DNA of 64,000 nucleotides from Glycomyces sp. L485 (GCF_022548875.1 NZ_JAKZEW010000003.1:79112-143111); one strand, 5' to 3'. Numbered from the stretch's first letter, positions 41,535 through 50,902 are shown. Notes: generated by a model from the letters alone, not told the origin. Program-made: numbers and translations.

Positions 41535-41549
41535 CCGGGCACAGCCCGG
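41535..41549 (+). terminator. Weak terminator hairpin
   Basis: CCGGGCACAGCCCGG, a perfect six-base stem with a three-base loop, follows the second LppU-like gene and precedes the sigma-factor promoter. Confidence 0.4.
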
Positions 41550-41570
41550 CCGGAATCACCGGACACCCCC

Positions 41571-41576
41571 TAGGAT
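41571..41576 (+). promoter_or_regulatory. -10 hexamer, leaderless start of the sigma gene
   Basis: TAGGAT is followed by six bases (CGGCCC) and the ATG at 41583. No ribosome site is present. This matches the layout before pyk and the DUF4287 gene. Confidence 0.55.
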
Positions 41577-41582
41577 CGGCCC

Positions 41583-42524
41583 ATGCCGCTCCCTCAACAA
41601 GAGGTGGACCTCTTCGAGGCCTCCAGGGCCCGCCTGGAGGCAATCGCCTACCGCATGCTCGGCTCGGCGGGCGAGGCCGAGGACGCCGTCCAGGAGACGT
41701 TCCTGCGCTGGCAGGGCGCCGACCGCGAACGCATCGAGGTGCCCGAGGCCTGGTTGACGAAGGTCCTCACCAACCTGTGCCTCAACCAGCTCACCTCGGC
41801 CCGGGCCAGGCGCGAGACCTATGTGGGCCAGTGGCTGCCCGAGCCGGTCCTCGACGGCGACCCGATGCTCGGCCCGGCCGAGACCGCCGAGCAGCGCGAG
41901 TCGGTCTCGCTGGCAGTGCTCACCATGATGGAGCGGCTCTCCCCCAATGAGCGAGCCGTGTACGTCCTGCGGGAGGCCTTCTCACACAGCCACGCCGAGA
42001 TCGCCGAGATCCTCGACATCACCGAGGCCGGCAGCCAGCAGACCTTCAGCCGCGCCAAGCGCCACCTCGCAGGCAGGCCGCGCGTCGAGGTCGGCCCGGT
42101 CGCAACGCGCCGGATCGTCGAGGAGTTCCTCGCCGCCGCCGCCAGCGGCGAGACCGAACCGCTGGTCAGGCTCCTCACCGACGACGCGATCAGCGTCGGC
42201 GACGGCGGCGGCAAGATCCCCGCCCGCGCGAAGGCCGTCTCCGGTGCGCTCGCGGTGGCGAAGTTCCTGCGCGGCCTGTTCAAGCCGAGCGGCGGCAAGC
42301 GGGACATGATCGGCGGCAGCGCCCAGGTCTGGGCCGCCGTAGTCAACGGCGGACCGGCGGCCGTGGCGATCGTGGACGGCAAGGTCGTCGGCATCATGTC
42401 GTTCGAGATCGCCGAGGACGGCATCGCCGGCGTCCGGAACCAGGCCAACCCGGACAAGCTCGAGCGAGCCACGAGGCGCTGGGCCGAACGCGACCACGGA
42501 GCACCGCTCGGAACCTTCTGGTGA
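41583..42524 (+). CDS. ECF41-type RNA polymerase sigma factor (SigJ-like)
   Basis: This is a 313-residue sigma factor. Region 2 starts LEAIAYRMLGSAGEAEDAVQ, with region 4 at about 115-165 (LSPNERAVYVLREAFSHSHAEIAEI). A C-terminal SnoaL-like extension of about 140 residues ends with NPDKLER, the motif by which ECF41 sigmas control their own activity without an anti-sigma factor. WLPEP in the linker is another ECF41 hallmark. Such sigmas sit next to a redox enzyme they switch on; here an NADH-dehydrogenase-like gene follows. Confidence 0.93.
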   Translation: MPLPQQEVDLFEASRARLEAIAYRMLGSAGEAEDAVQETFLRWQGADRERIEVPEAWLTKVLTNLCLNQLTSARARRETYVGQWLPEPVLDGDPMLGPAETAEQRESVSLAVLTMMERLSPNERAVYVLREAFSHSHAEIAEILDITEAGSQQTFSRAKRHLAGRPRVEVGPVATRRIVEEFLAAAASGETEPLVRLLTDDAISVGDGGGKIPARAKAVSGALAVAKFLRGLFKPSGGKRDMIGGSAQVWAAVVNGGPAAVAIVDGKVVGIMSFEIAEDGIAGVRNQANPDKLERATRRWAERDHGAPLGTFW

Positions 42525-42542
42525 CCCACTTCACGTCCCGTT

Positions 42543-42596
42543 CCTGTCAGGTTTCGCGACGCCGCCCGGTTCAGGGAGCGAACCGAACCAGACAGG
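42543..42596 (+). promoter_or_regulatory. Candidate ECF41 target promoter with inverted repeat
   Basis: TGTCAGG (42545-42551) matches the ECF41 -35 core TGTCA; the expected -10 CGTC about 16 bases later is imperfect (CGGT/GGTT at 42567-42571). An imperfect inverted repeat (CCTGTCAGGTTTCG at 42543-42556 and CCGAACCAGACAGG at 42583-42596, 11 of 14 pairs) brackets the site and may form a leader hairpin before the oxidoreductase start. Confidence 0.45.
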
Positions 42597-42604
42597 AGTA
42601 GGTC

Positions 42605-43900
42605 ATGGGACACGACCCGAACCATGTTGTGAAGCACCGCATCGTCGTTCTCGGGGCCGGATACGCCGGAGCCGGCGCCGCCGGGCGCCTGGCCAGGCGC
42701 CTCCACCCGGGGAACACCGAGATCACCCTCGTCAACGCCGAGCCCGATTTCGTCGAGAGGGTCCGGATGCACCAGCTCGCGGTGGGCCAGGACCTCAAGC
42801 CGAGGCCGCTCGCCGACATGTTCGAGGGCACCGGCGTGCGGCTCCGCCTCACCCGCGTGAGCTCGGTCGACGTCGACCGCAATACCGTCACGGTCCTCGA
42901 CTCCGACGGGGCCGATGAGATCGAGTACGACACGCTCGTCTACGCCCTCGGCAGCGTCTGGAACGACCACGGGGTCCCCGGGGCCGCCGAGCGAGCCTAC
43001 GAGATCGCGAGCCGCCCCGGCGCACTGAGGCTGCGTGAGCGCCTGGCGCGCGCGAACGCCGGACAGACCGTCACCGTCATCGGCGGGGGCCTGACCGGAC
43101 TGGAGGCCGCGGCGGAGATCGCCGAGGCCCGGCCCGACCTGAATGTCGCGCTGGCGACCGCCGGCGACCTGGGCGACCGGTTCTCGCCGAAGGCCCAGGA
43201 GCACCTGTCGAAGGTGTTCGCCGGGCTCGGCGTCACCGTGCACGAGCACGCCGAGGTCGCGCGCGTCGAGGACGGTGCGGTCGTCACGCTGGACGGCAGG
43301 GAGATCCCTTCGGCGGTGACGGTGTGGACCGCCGGTTTCGCGGTCCACCCGATCGCGGTGGCGACGCCGATGGAGACCACCGGGACGGGCCAGATCATCG
43401 TGGACGGGACCATGCGTTCGATCTCGCACCCGGACGTCTACGCGGTCGGGGACGCCGGCTACGCGATGGGCGACACCGGCGAGCCGCTGCGGATGTCGTG
43501 CGCCTCGGGCACGCCTATGGCGTGGCAGGCCGCGGACGCGATCGCGGCCCGCCTGACCGGAGGGAAGTGCCCGCACGTGCCGCTGCGCTACTTCAACCAG
43601 TGCATCAGCCTGGGCCGCAAGGAGGGCCTGATCCAGTACGTGACCGCGAACGACCGGGCCTTGTCGTTCTCGCTTCGCGGCCGGATCGCCGCCCGGTACA
43701 AGGAGCTGGTCTGCAAGGCCGCGGCCTGGGGCGTCGCCAATCCGACTCTCGGCATGCCGGTGCGCCGCAAGCGCATCGCCCTAGAAGCCGCATCGGCGCG
43801 GACGACCTCCGCCGCCGCGATCAAGCGGCGGACGGTGGTCGATCGAACCGCGACCGGACCGAATACGTCCTCGGGTCGGTCGCGGCGCGTCAGGCGCTGA
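42605..43900 (+). CDS. NAD(P)/FAD-dependent oxidoreductase (type II NADH dehydrogenase-like)
   Basis: This 431-residue flavoprotein has the FAD dinucleotide motif VVLGAGYAGAGAAGRLAR at the start, the NAD(P)H motif TVIGGGLTGLEAAAEIAE near residue 155, and the FAD ribityl motif DVYAVGDAGYAMGD near 280. It lacks an obvious C-terminal membrane helix. It may oxidise NADH or reduce a quinone or small molecule. It is the gene next to the ECF41-type sigma, which is the classic target position. Its last 11 bases overlap hisS on the other strand. Confidence 0.93.
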   Translation: MGHDPNHVVKHRIVVLGAGYAGAGAAGRLARRLHPGNTEITLVNAEPDFVERVRMHQLAVGQDLKPRPLADMFEGTGVRLRLTRVSSVDVDRNTVTVLDSDGADEIEYDTLVYALGSVWNDHGVPGAAERAYEIASRPGALRLRERLARANAGQTVTVIGGGLTGLEAAAEIAEARPDLNVALATAGDLGDRFSPKAQEHLSKVFAGLGVTVHEHAEVARVEDGAVVTLDGREIPSAVTVWTAGFAVHPIAVATPMETTGTGQIIVDGTMRSISHPDVYAVGDAGYAMGDTGEPLRMSCASGTPMAWQAADAIAARLTGGKCPHVPLRYFNQCISLGRKEGLIQYVTANDRALSFSLRGRIAARYKELVCKAAAWGVANPTLGMPVRRKRIALEAASARTTSAAAIKRRTVVDRTATGPNTSSGRSRRVRR

Positions 43901-45209
43901 CGATGCGCGGGTGCAGGTCTTCGGTCGGCGGTTCCCAGGAGTCGAGGTCGACCGGGACCTGCTCGCCCGAGCGGATGTCCTTCATCTGGAGCTCGTCGCC
44001 CGGGAACAGTACGAACGGGATGCCGCGCTTGTCGGCGAACTTGATCTGCTTGCCGTATTTGGCCGCCGAGGGCGACACCTGCGTAGCGACGCCGCGCGAG
44101 CGCAGTCGCTGCGCCAGCGCGTTCGCCTCCGACCGGCCGTCCTCGTCGGCCAGCGCGACGAGCACGCAGGTCGGGACCTCGCGGGTCGCGGTCAGTTTCC
44201 CGGACTGGAGCAGCGGCACCAGGATGCGCGAGATGCCGATCGACAGGCCGACGCCGGGGTAGGTGTTCTTGCCGTCCGAGGCGAGCGTGTCGTAGCGGCC
44301 GCCCGAGCACACCGAGCCGAGGCTCTCGTAGCCCTCCATGACGGTCTCGTAGACGGTGCCGGTGTAGTAGTCGAGGCCGCGGGCGATCTTCATGTCGGCG
44401 ACGACGAGGCCGGGCGCCTCGGTTGCGGCGGCCTCGACGACTGCGGCGAGTTCCGCCAGGCCCTCCTCGAGGAGCGGGTCGCTGACGCCGAGGGCCTTGA
44501 CTTCGTCGACGAACGAGGTGTCGGTCGAGGAGATCGCGGCGAGCTTGAGGCACGCGTCGGCCTGCTCGGTCGTTGCATCGAGCTGGTCGATGAGGAGCTT
44601 CGCTACGGCCTCGGCGCCGATCTTGTCGAGCTTGTCGATGATCCGCAGGGCCTCCTCGGTGTTCCCGATGCCGACGCCCTGGTAGAAGCCCTGGGAGAGC
44701 TTGCGGTTGTTGACGTGCATGCGAACCGGCGGCAGCGGCAGGCCGCGCAGCGCGTCGGCGATGACCAGCGGGATCTCGACCTCGTAGTGGGCGGGCAGGT
44801 CATCGCGGTCGACGATGTCGATGTCGGCTTGCCAGAACTCGCGGAAGCGGCCCTCCTGGGGGCGCTCGCCTCGCCAGCACGGCTGGATCTGATAGCGGCG
44901 GAACGGGAACTGGAGTTTGCCGGCGTTCTCGAGCACGTAGCGCGCGAAGGGTACGGTCAGGTCGAAGTGGAGGCCGAGACCGGCCTCGCCGGAGTCGGCC
45001 TCGGCCTGGAGCCGGCGCAGCACGTAGACCTCTTTGGACGTCTCGCCCTTGCGGAGCAGCTGGTCCATCGACTCGACCGCGCGGGTCTGGACGCCTGCGA
45101 AGCCGTGCAGTTCGAAGGCGCGGCGGAGATGGTCGACCACCTGCTGCTCGACGATGCGCTGCCGGGGCAGCAGTTCGGGGAAACCCGAGAGCGGCTGGGG
45201 TCGTGACAT
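43890..45209 (-). CDS. hisS: Histidine--tRNA ligase
   Basis: This 439-residue class II synthetase charges tRNA-His. It shows motif 2 QIQPCWRGERPQEGRFREFWQ, the histidine-binding HFDLTVPFARYV and RGLDYYTGTVYE signatures, motif 3 GLSIGISRILVPLL, and the C-terminal anticodon-binding domain. ATG 45209 follows GAGGAGACAG. It is 46 bases downstream of the MBL-fold gene, with which it is probably co-transcribed. Confidence 0.97.
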   Translation of the reverse strand: MSRPQPLSGFPELLPRQRIVEQQVVDHLRRAFELHGFAGVQTRAVESMDQLLRKGETSKEVYVLRRLQAEADSGEAGLGLHFDLTVPFARYVLENAGKLQFPFRRYQIQPCWRGERPQEGRFREFWQADIDIVDRDDLPAHYEVEIPLVIADALRGLPLPPVRMHVNNRKLSQGFYQGVGIGNTEEALRIIDKLDKIGAEAVAKLLIDQLDATTEQADACLKLAAISSTDTSFVDEVKALGVSDPLLEEGLAELAAVVEAAATEAPGLVVADMKIARGLDYYTGTVYETVMEGYESLGSVCSGGRYDTLASDGKNTYPGVGLSIGISRILVPLLQSGKLTATREVPTCVLVALADEDGRSEANALAQRLRSRGVATQVSPSAAKYGKQIKFADKRGIPFVLFPGDELQMKDIRSGEQVPVDLDSWEPPTEDLHPRIVSA

Positions 45210-45255
45210 GGCTGTCTCCTCGTTCGGACTGGCTGCGATCGATGTGCGGCGGCGC

Positions 45256-45933
45256 TCAGCGATGGGGCCGCGCCGCCACCCGCTTGAGGTAGGGGTTGGT
45301 GGCGCGCTCGGTCGCCATGGTGGTGCGCGGGCCGTGACCGGGCAGGACGACGACCTCGTCGTCGAGCGGCAGCACCTTGTGCTTCAGGCTGTCCCACATC
45401 TGATCGTCGCTGCCGCCGGGCAGGTCGGTGCGGCCGATGGCGCCGGCGAAGAGGACGTCGCCGGTGAGCGTGTGCGGGTTCGCGCCGTCGCCGGTGTGGA
45501 ACATGGTCGAGCCCTCGGTGTGGCCTGGGGCGTGGTCGGCCCTGAAGCGCATGCCGGCCAGCTCGAAGACGCCGCCGTCGGCGAGGATCTCGACGTCGTC
45601 CGGTTCGGTCCAGTCCAGGCCGGTGCCGAACATGGCGCTGGTGCCGGGACCGAAGCCGCGGGTGGGGTCCTCCAGGAGGTGTGCGTCGCCGGAGTGGATG
45701 TAGGCGGGCACGTCGTTGGCGCCGCAGACGGGCGCGACAGAGAAGGTGTGGTCTAGGTGCCCGTGGGTGAGGACGACGGCGACGGGCTTGAGCCTGCGCT
45801 CGGCGAGCACGTCTTCGAGGCGCGGTGCTATGCCGATGCCGGGGTCGACGACGACGCATTCTGAGCCGCGGCCGTCGGCCAGCACGTAGCAGTTCGTGCC
45901 GAACGCATCAGCCACAAGTGTCTCGATGAGCAC
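45256..45933 (-). CDS. MBL-fold metallo-hydrolase (glyoxalase II-like)
   Basis: This 225-residue hydrolase has the zinc motif LTHGHLDHTFSV (HxHxDH) near residue 58, with further ligands HTEGSTMFHTGD and PGHGP. The substrate is unknown; relatives act on thioesters such as S-D-lactoyl-thiols. It lies directly upstream of hisS, as in many actinobacteria. GTG 45933 is chosen because AAGGGGGAG is correctly spaced; the frame extends 12 codons further. Confidence 0.9.
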   Translation of the reverse strand: MLIETLVADAFGTNCYVLADGRGSECVVVDPGIGIAPRLEDVLAERRLKPVAVVLTHGHLDHTFSVAPVCGANDVPAYIHSGDAHLLEDPTRGFGPGTSAMFGTGLDWTEPDDVEILADGGVFELAGMRFRADHAPGHTEGSTMFHTGDGANPHTLTGDVLFAGAIGRTDLPGGSDDQMWDSLKHKVLPLDDEVVVLPGHGPRTTMATERATNPYLKRVAARPHR

Positions 45934-46061
45934 CCGCTCCCCCTTCCCTAGCCGCGCCTCAGGATACACCTGGCAGGCAAGAGTGGCCCGCCTGACAGCG
46001 CCCGATACACTCCCTTTCGCATAACCCCTAGTACGAGCTGGTCAACCGAGGAGGCCCCGCA

Positions 46062-46379
46062 GTGCCCGCCAAGTCCAAGCACATGGAGCGGCGCAAGCAG
46101 CGCATCGCGAACGCGAAGAAGAATGCGCGCCTGGCGGGCAAATTCCGCCGCAGGCGCCGGCTCCAGGCGGCATTCGGACTGCTGGCGATCATCGTGCTCC
46201 TCACCGCCGGGTACCTGTGGCAGACCGGGTTCTTCGACTCCGAGGAGCCCGTCGAGGCCCCGGCCGTCACCGAGACCCCCGCCGAGGACATCAGCGAGAT
46301 GCCCACCGTGGAGCCGACCGACGGCGAGGCCCCGACCAGCGAGGTCACCGAGACCCCGACCGCGGCAGAGACCGAATAA
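46062..46379 (+). CDS. Small membrane-anchored protein, Thr/Glu-rich tail
   Basis: This 105-residue protein has a very basic N-terminus (about residues 1-38, KSKHMERRKQRIANAKKNAR), one membrane helix (about 39-57, LQAAFGLLAIIVLLTAGYLW), and an acidic outer tail. The basic N-terminus resembles that of the cyclophilin encoded next. GTG start, GAGGAGG upstream. It forms a co-directional cluster with the cyclophilin and rel genes. No known family. Confidence 0.78.
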   Translation: MPAKSKHMERRKQRIANAKKNARLAGKFRRRRRLQAAFGLLAIIVLLTAGYLWQTGFFDSEEPVEAPAVTETPAEDISEMPTVEPTDGEAPTSEVTETPTAAETE

Positions 46380-46404
46380 CCCCCGATTCGAAGGAGAACC
46401 GACG

Positions 46405-47253
46405 GTGTCGAAACAAGCCCAGCGTCTGGCCGCCCGCCAGCAGCTCCAGCAGCGCATGGCCGAGAAGGCCGAGCAGGAACGCAAGCAGCGCACCGTCTGG
46501 TGGAGCATCGGCGGCGTCGGCGGGCTCGTCGCGCTGGTGCTCATCGCTTGGATCGCCGTCACGGTCTTCTCCTCCGACGAGGACGGGGACGAGGCTGGAT
46601 CGACCGCCTCGGACGACACGGCGACCAGCGAGGCTCCCACCGAGTCCACCGAGACCGCTGTGCCGGACGGCCTACCGGTCCAGGAGGTCATCATCGACTC
46701 GATGACCATGAGCGACCCCGAGTCGGGCGAGACGGCCGAGTGCGTCTACACGCCGACGACCGGCTCCGAGGCACCGCCGGCCGAGCAGCCCGCGGTCGGC
46801 ACGCAGGAGATGACGATCGAGACCGGCGTGGGCGCCATCACCGCCGAGATCGACACCGCGAACGCCCCTTGCACCGCCGGTTCGTTCACGTATCTGACCT
46901 CGCAGGGCTACTTCGACGGCTCGCAGTGCCACCGCCTGGTGACCCAGGGGATCTTCGTCCTCCAGTGCGGCGACCCCGACGCGCGCGCCGCGATCGAGGC
47001 CGGCACCCCCGAGGGCGCGGGCATGGGCGGCCCCGGCTACCAGATGGCCGAGGAGAACCTGCCCGCGGACGGCGAGAACAACTACCCGGCCGGGACCCTC
47101 GCGATGGCGAACGCCGGCGCGGGCACCACGGGCAGCCAGTTCTTCATCGTCTACGACGACTCGACGCTGAACCCCGCCTCCTACACGATCCTCGGCCAGG
47201 TGACCTCGGGCCTCGACGTCGTCGAGGAGGTCGCCGCCGCGGGCGCAATGTGA
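46405..47253 (+). CDS. Membrane-anchored cyclophilin-type peptidyl-prolyl isomerase
   Basis: This 282-residue protein has a basic cytoplasmic N-terminus rich in Gln/Arg, a membrane helix near 33-54 (SIGGVGGLVALVLIAWIAVT) and an extracellular cyclophilin domain from about residue 125. It helps fold secreted proteins by proline isomerisation. The active-site Arg is in CHRLVTQGIF and the Gln/Phe in GSQFFIVYDDS. GTG 46405 follows AAGGAG. Conserved between rel and hisS in actinobacteria. Confidence 0.92.
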   Translation: MSKQAQRLAARQQLQQRMAEKAEQERKQRTVWWSIGGVGGLVALVLIAWIAVTVFSSDEDGDEAGSTASDDTATSEAPTESTETAVPDGLPVQEVIIDSMTMSDPESGETAECVYTPTTGSEAPPAEQPAVGTQEMTIETGVGAITAEIDTANAPCTAGSFTYLTSQGYFDGSQCHRLVTQGIFVLQCGDPDARAAIEAGTPEGAGMGGPGYQMAEENLPADGENNYPAGTLAMANAGAGTTGSQFFIVYDDSTLNPASYTILGQVTSGLDVVEEVAAAGAM

Positions 47254-47285
47254 CCTCACACCGCTCGACCCGCAGCTGGCTGTGG

Positions 47286-47291
47286 ATAGGA
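47286..47291 (+). promoter_or_regulatory. Candidate -10 for rel
   Basis: TAGGAT lies 56 bases before the preferred GTG start. A short leader containing GAGGAGG (47335-47341) would result. No convincing -35 is seen, and read-through from the cyclophilin gene is also possible. Confidence 0.35.
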
Positions 47292-47346
47292 TGGGAACCT
47301 AAGCTTGATGAGCGATACCGGCGATTCGAGCTTCGAGGAGGCGACG

Positions 47347-49719
47347 GTGGTTACCGAACGAGCCGCAGGGCCCAGCGGCAAGCCCGCTGACACCGAGACG
47401 TCGGCCTCCGGCTCGGAGGCCGACGTCTCGGTCGGGCCCCCCACAGGGCGGCGCATGCGCGCCCGCCTGGCGAGGTTCAACGCTCCGTGGCAGTCCTCGA
47501 CGCTGCCCGAGGTCCTCGAACCGCTGGTCGCGGCCCACCGCGCCGCCCACCCGCGCGCCGACGTGCGGCTGCTTCAGCAGGCGTACACACGCGCCGAGGA
47601 GCTGCACAACGGCCAGTTCCGCAAGTCCGGCGACCCGTACATCACCCACCCGCTCGCTGTCGCCTCGATCCTCGCAGAACTCGGCATGGACACGAACACG
47701 CTCGTCGCCGCGCTGCTGCACGACACCGTCGAGGACACCGATTTCAGGCTTGAAGAGCTCTCCGAGGAGTTCGGCGGCGAGGTCGCGCTGCTCGTCGACG
47801 GTGTGACCAAGCTCGACCGGGTGAAGCTGGGAGACGCGGCGAAGGCCGAAACGATCCGCAAGATGGTCGTCGCGATGGCCAAGGACCCGCGCGTGCTGGT
47901 CATCAAACTCGCCGACCGGCTGCACAACATGCGGACGCTGACGTTCCTGGCCCCGGAGAAGCAGGAGCAGAAGGCCCGCGAGACTCTTGAGATCCTCGCT
48001 CCCCTGGCACACCGCCTGGGCATGAACACCATCAAGTGGGAGCTGGAGGACCTGTCCTTCGCCACCCTGTACAAGAAGCGGTACGCCGAGATCGCGCGGC
48101 TGGTCTCCGAGCACTCCCCGCAGCGGGAGATGCTGCTCCAGCAGGTCACCGCGCAGGTCAAGGAGCAGCTCAAGGACGCCCGCATCAAAGCGGAGGTGTC
48201 GGGGCGGCCGAAGCACCTGTATTCGATCTACCAGAAGATGATCGTGCGCGGCCGCGACTTCAACGACATCTACGACCTGGTGGGCCTGCGGATCCTCGTC
48301 GAGAACGAACGCGACTGCTACGCGGCGCTCGGGGTGATCCACGCGTGCTGGCAGCCGGTGCCGGGGCGCTTCAAGGACTACATCGCGATGCCGAAGTTCA
48401 ACATGTACCAGTCGTTGCACACGACGGTCATCGGACCGAACGGCAAGCCCGTCGAGATGCAGATCCGCACGTGGGCGATGCACCGCACCGCCGAGTACGG
48501 GATCGCGGCGCACTGGAAGTACAAGGAGACCAAGAACTCCACCGTGGCCGGTCCGCCGGCGCACATCGACGACATGGCCTGGCTGCGCCAGCTGCTCGAT
48601 TGGCAGCGCGAGGCGGCGGACCCGTCGGAGTTCCTCGACGCGCTGCGCTTCGACCTGGCGTCATCCGAGGCGTACGTGTTCACTCCCAAGGGCGATGTGA
48701 TCGCGCTTCCCGCGGGGTCGACACCGGTGGACTTCGCATACGCCGTTCACACCGAGGTCGGGAACCGGTGCATCGGCGCTCAGGTCAACGGCAAGATCGT
48801 GCCGCTGGAGTCGACGCTGTCGAACGGCGACGTGGTCGAGGTGTTCACGTCCAACTCCCAGGACGCCTCGCCCAGCGAGGACTGGCTGAACTTCGTCAAG
48901 AGCCCGCGCGCCCGGACGAAGATCAAGCAGCACTTCAAGCGCGAGCGGCGCGAGGAGGCGATCGAGCTCGGCAAGGAAGAGCTCACCCGCGCGATGCGCA
49001 AGCGGCGTTTGCCGATGCAGCGCATGCTGACGCACGACAACCTGACGTCGCTCGCGAAGGACCTGAACCTCAAGGACGTCGAGGCGCTGTATGCGGCGCT
49101 CGGCGAGCACCACATCAGCCCGACGCATGTGGTGACGCGCCTGTTGGAGGTCCAGGGAGGCGCCGAGGGCGCCACCGAGGACATGGCGGAGGCGACGGCC
49201 CCGACCCAGCCGGCGCGGATCGTGCCCGAGGAGCACGGCGACATCCACGTCGGAGTGACGGTGGCGGGCATGGACGAGGGCGACATGCCGGTGCGCCTTG
49301 CCCACTGCTGCAACCCGATCCCTGGCGACTCGATCATCGGCTTCGCCACGCGCTACCACGTGATCAGCGTGCACCGCCGCGATTGCGAGAACGCCGAGGA
49401 GCGCGTCGAGCTGCAACCTGACCGGGTGCTTGAAGTCCGCTGGTCGGCCGAGGACGACCAGGCGACCTTCGTCGCCGCCGTGCAGGTAGAGGCACTGGAC
49501 CGCCACCGGCTGCTCGCCGACGTCACCCAGGTCCTGTCGGGAGAGCGCGTGTCGATCCTGTCGGCCACGGTCACCACCACGAGGGACCGCGTCGCCTTGT
49601 CCCGCTTCACTTTCGAGATGGCAAACCCCGAGCATCTGGACCACATCATCAAGGTGATCCGCAAGATCGACGGCGTCTACGACGCCTACCGCCTGACCGG
49701 AGCCGAATCCAAGCCCTGA
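47347..49719 (+). CDS. rel: Bifunctional (p)ppGpp synthetase/hydrolase
   Basis: This 790-residue stringent-response enzyme makes and degrades (p)ppGpp. HD hydrolase domain: [16 protein letters not shown] and [11 protein letters not shown]. Synthetase domain: [20 protein letters not shown] and [20 protein letters not shown]; the RFKD motif is the basic form typical of bifunctional enzymes. TGS ([20 protein letters not shown]), then an RRM/zinc-finger-like HCCNPIPGD segment and a C-terminal ACT domain. GTG 47347 is chosen because GAGGAGG lies just upstream; ATG 47308 (same frame, no ribosome site) would add 13 residues. It is on the strand opposite to secDF. Confidence 0.96.
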   Translation: MVTERAAGPSGKPADTETSASGSEADVSVGPPTGRRMRARLARFNAPWQSSTLPEVLEPLVAAHRAAHPRADVRLLQQAYTRAEELHNGQFRKSGDPYITHPLAVASILAELGMDTNTLVAALLHDTVEDTDFRLEELSEEFGGEVALLVDGVTKLDRVKLGDAAKAETIRKMVVAMAKDPRVLVIKLADRLHNMRTLTFLAPEKQEQKARETLEILAPLAHRLGMNTIKWELEDLSFATLYKKRYAEIARLVSEHSPQREMLLQQVTAQVKEQLKDARIKAEVSGRPKHLYSIYQKMIVRGRDFNDIYDLVGLRILVENERDCYAALGVIHACWQPVPGRFKDYIAMPKFNMYQSLHTTVIGPNGKPVEMQIRTWAMHRTAEYGIAAHWKYKETKNSTVAGPPAHIDDMAWLRQLLDWQREAADPSEFLDALRFDLASSEAYVFTPKGDVIALPAGSTPVDFAYAVHTEVGNRCIGAQVNGKIVPLESTLSNGDVVEVFTSNSQDASPSEDWLNFVKSPRARTKIKQHFKRERREEAIELGKEELTRAMRKRRLPMQRMLTHDNLTSLAKDLNLKDVEALYAALGEHHISPTHVVTRLLEVQGGAEGATEDMAEATAPTQPARIVPEEHGDIHVGVTVAGMDEGDMPVRLAHCCNPIPGDSIIGFATRYHVISVHRRDCENAEERVELQPDRVLEVRWSAEDDQATFVAAVQVEALDRHRLLADVTQVLSGERVSILSATVTTTRDRVALSRFTFEMANPEHLDHIIKVIRKIDGVYDAYRLTGAESKP

Positions 49720-49880
49720 CCATACGAACAGCTGTGGGCCGCAGACGCCTTGCCAGGCGCCAACTCGCCGCTGTGCCGAACCCGGACGAACCCTGCCCTT
49801 CCTTGGCATCACTCGCCAAACCGAACCCTCGGGAACTTGGTCAAGCCCTGATTCCAGTGGCGGCATAACCACAGTCTTCA

Positions 49881-49909
49881 AGAGCGGTCATCAACCTGAT
49901 GACCGCTCT
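49881..49909. terminator. Bidirectional terminator between rel and the secreted-protein genes
   Basis: A perfect 13-base-pair stem (AGAGCGGTCATCA / TGATGACCGCTCT) with three-base loop ACC lies 35 bases from the leftward gene's stop and 160 bases after rel. It marks the edge of the accessory segment. The bases 49720-49880 hold nothing else recognisable. Confidence 0.85.
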
Positions 49910-49943
49910 ATATCGAAGGTCCCGACCAGGGGCAGGCTGCCAT

Positions 49944-50330
49944 TCAGCAGCTGATATACCGCGCGGTCTCCCTGAAGCCATCGAAGCCTTCGCCGATGAC
50001 CTGCAGGTACGACCGGTACGTTCCTGTCCTGCAAGGCGCTGTCAATGTGTACACGATGTGGAGATTCCCCCTGTAGGTTTTAGTACGGCTGTTTTTCGAG
50101 GGCCCGTGGAGATGGCTGTATGCCGTCCAGTACTTGCCGGCACACCCGGATACTTGAATACGGTATGTGGTGTGGATTTTTGACCCGGACCTATACGGGC
50201 TGCTGATCTCAGTGGTGAGGGAGCAAGCCGCAGCTGCTGCGGGTGATACCGGTACGACCGCGCCGAGCACTCCGACGCCTATGGCCGTCAGCGTCACCGC
50301 CAGTTTGGTGAAAAATCGTCGATACTTCAC
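49944..50330 (-). CDS. Small secreted four-cysteine protein A
   Basis: This 128-residue exported protein has a signal peptide (about 1-29, ending SPAAAAAC) and a mature domain of about 99 residues with four cysteines: the first near the N-terminus and the last residue. Spacing is C-26-C-36-C-27-C. Key stretches: CSLTTEISSPYRSGSKIHTT, IQVSGC, APCRTGTYRSYLQVIG, YISC. It resembles the next gene's product and so defines a small beta-sandwich-like domain of unknown function. GTG 50330 has AAAGGAAAG; the ORF extends to an ATG at 50354. Confidence 0.8.
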   Translation of the reverse strand: MKYRRFFTKLAVTLTAIGVGVLGAVVPVSPAAAAACSLTTEISSPYRSGSKIHTTYRIQVSGCAGKYWTAYSHLHGPSKNSRTKTYRGNLHIVYTLTAPCRTGTYRSYLQVIGEGFDGFRETARYISC

Positions 50331-50353
50331 GGTTCTTTCCTTTCGGCTGCTCA

Positions 50354-50902
50354 TCAGCACGACGTAACGTACAACGACGCGCTTCTGTGCCAGTGTTCGG
50401 TGCTGTTCCGCTTGATCAGCAGCTCAGTGGCCACGGTGCCCTTCTGGCAAGACGTGCTGGTGCTGACTTTGCCGCTGGTCGGTGGATAGGTCCGGAAGCT
50501 CCATGAAGTCAGCGTGTCCCACAAGTCCCTGTAGGAGTGCGCCTTGACGCTGAGTGTGACCGTAAAAGGACTGCTCCCGCACCCTGAGATCTTGTAGTAT
50601 CCCGACCCGCGTATACGTCCCGATGTCGACTTTCTGGGCTTGTATGCGATGGAGGTCAGGATGCAGCCGGCGAGAACGCCGACGACCTCGGTGCCACCCT
50701 CATACTCGGTTATCTTCAAGTACCCGTCCGGCTGCGATTCGTACCGGGTTTCCAGCATCGCACCGAGCTCGGATTCGCCCGCCGGGACGAGTTCATCGCC
50801 ATCGGCTCTCGCCGCGGCCGGGTCGGCGGTCACCAATCCGGCTGCGAGGATCAACGCGAGCGCCAGAACCAGCGACACGCGCAGTCTCGATCTGATAATC
50901 AT
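50354..50902 (-). CDS. Small secreted four-cysteine protein B
   Basis: This 182-residue exported protein has a signal peptide (1-32, ending ADPAAARA), a linker, and a C-terminal domain with the same four-cysteine layout as protein A: C-27-C-43-C-29-C, starting CILTSIAYKPRKSTSG and ending TSC. Matching elements include ISGC and CQKGT. Start AAGGAGGAG. It lies upstream of protein A by 23 bases, forming an operon. Divergent from nothing; the SARP gene precedes it on the same strand after 190 bases. No family recognised. Confidence 0.8.
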   Translation of the reverse strand: MIIRSRLRVSLVLALALILAAGLVTADPAAARADGDELVPAGESELGAMLETRYESQPDGYLKITEYEGGTEVVGVLAGCILTSIAYKPRKSTSGRIRGSGYYKISGCGSSPFTVTLSVKAHSYRDLWDTLTSWSFRTYPPTSGKVSTSTSCQKGTVATELLIKRNSTEHWHRSASLYVTSC

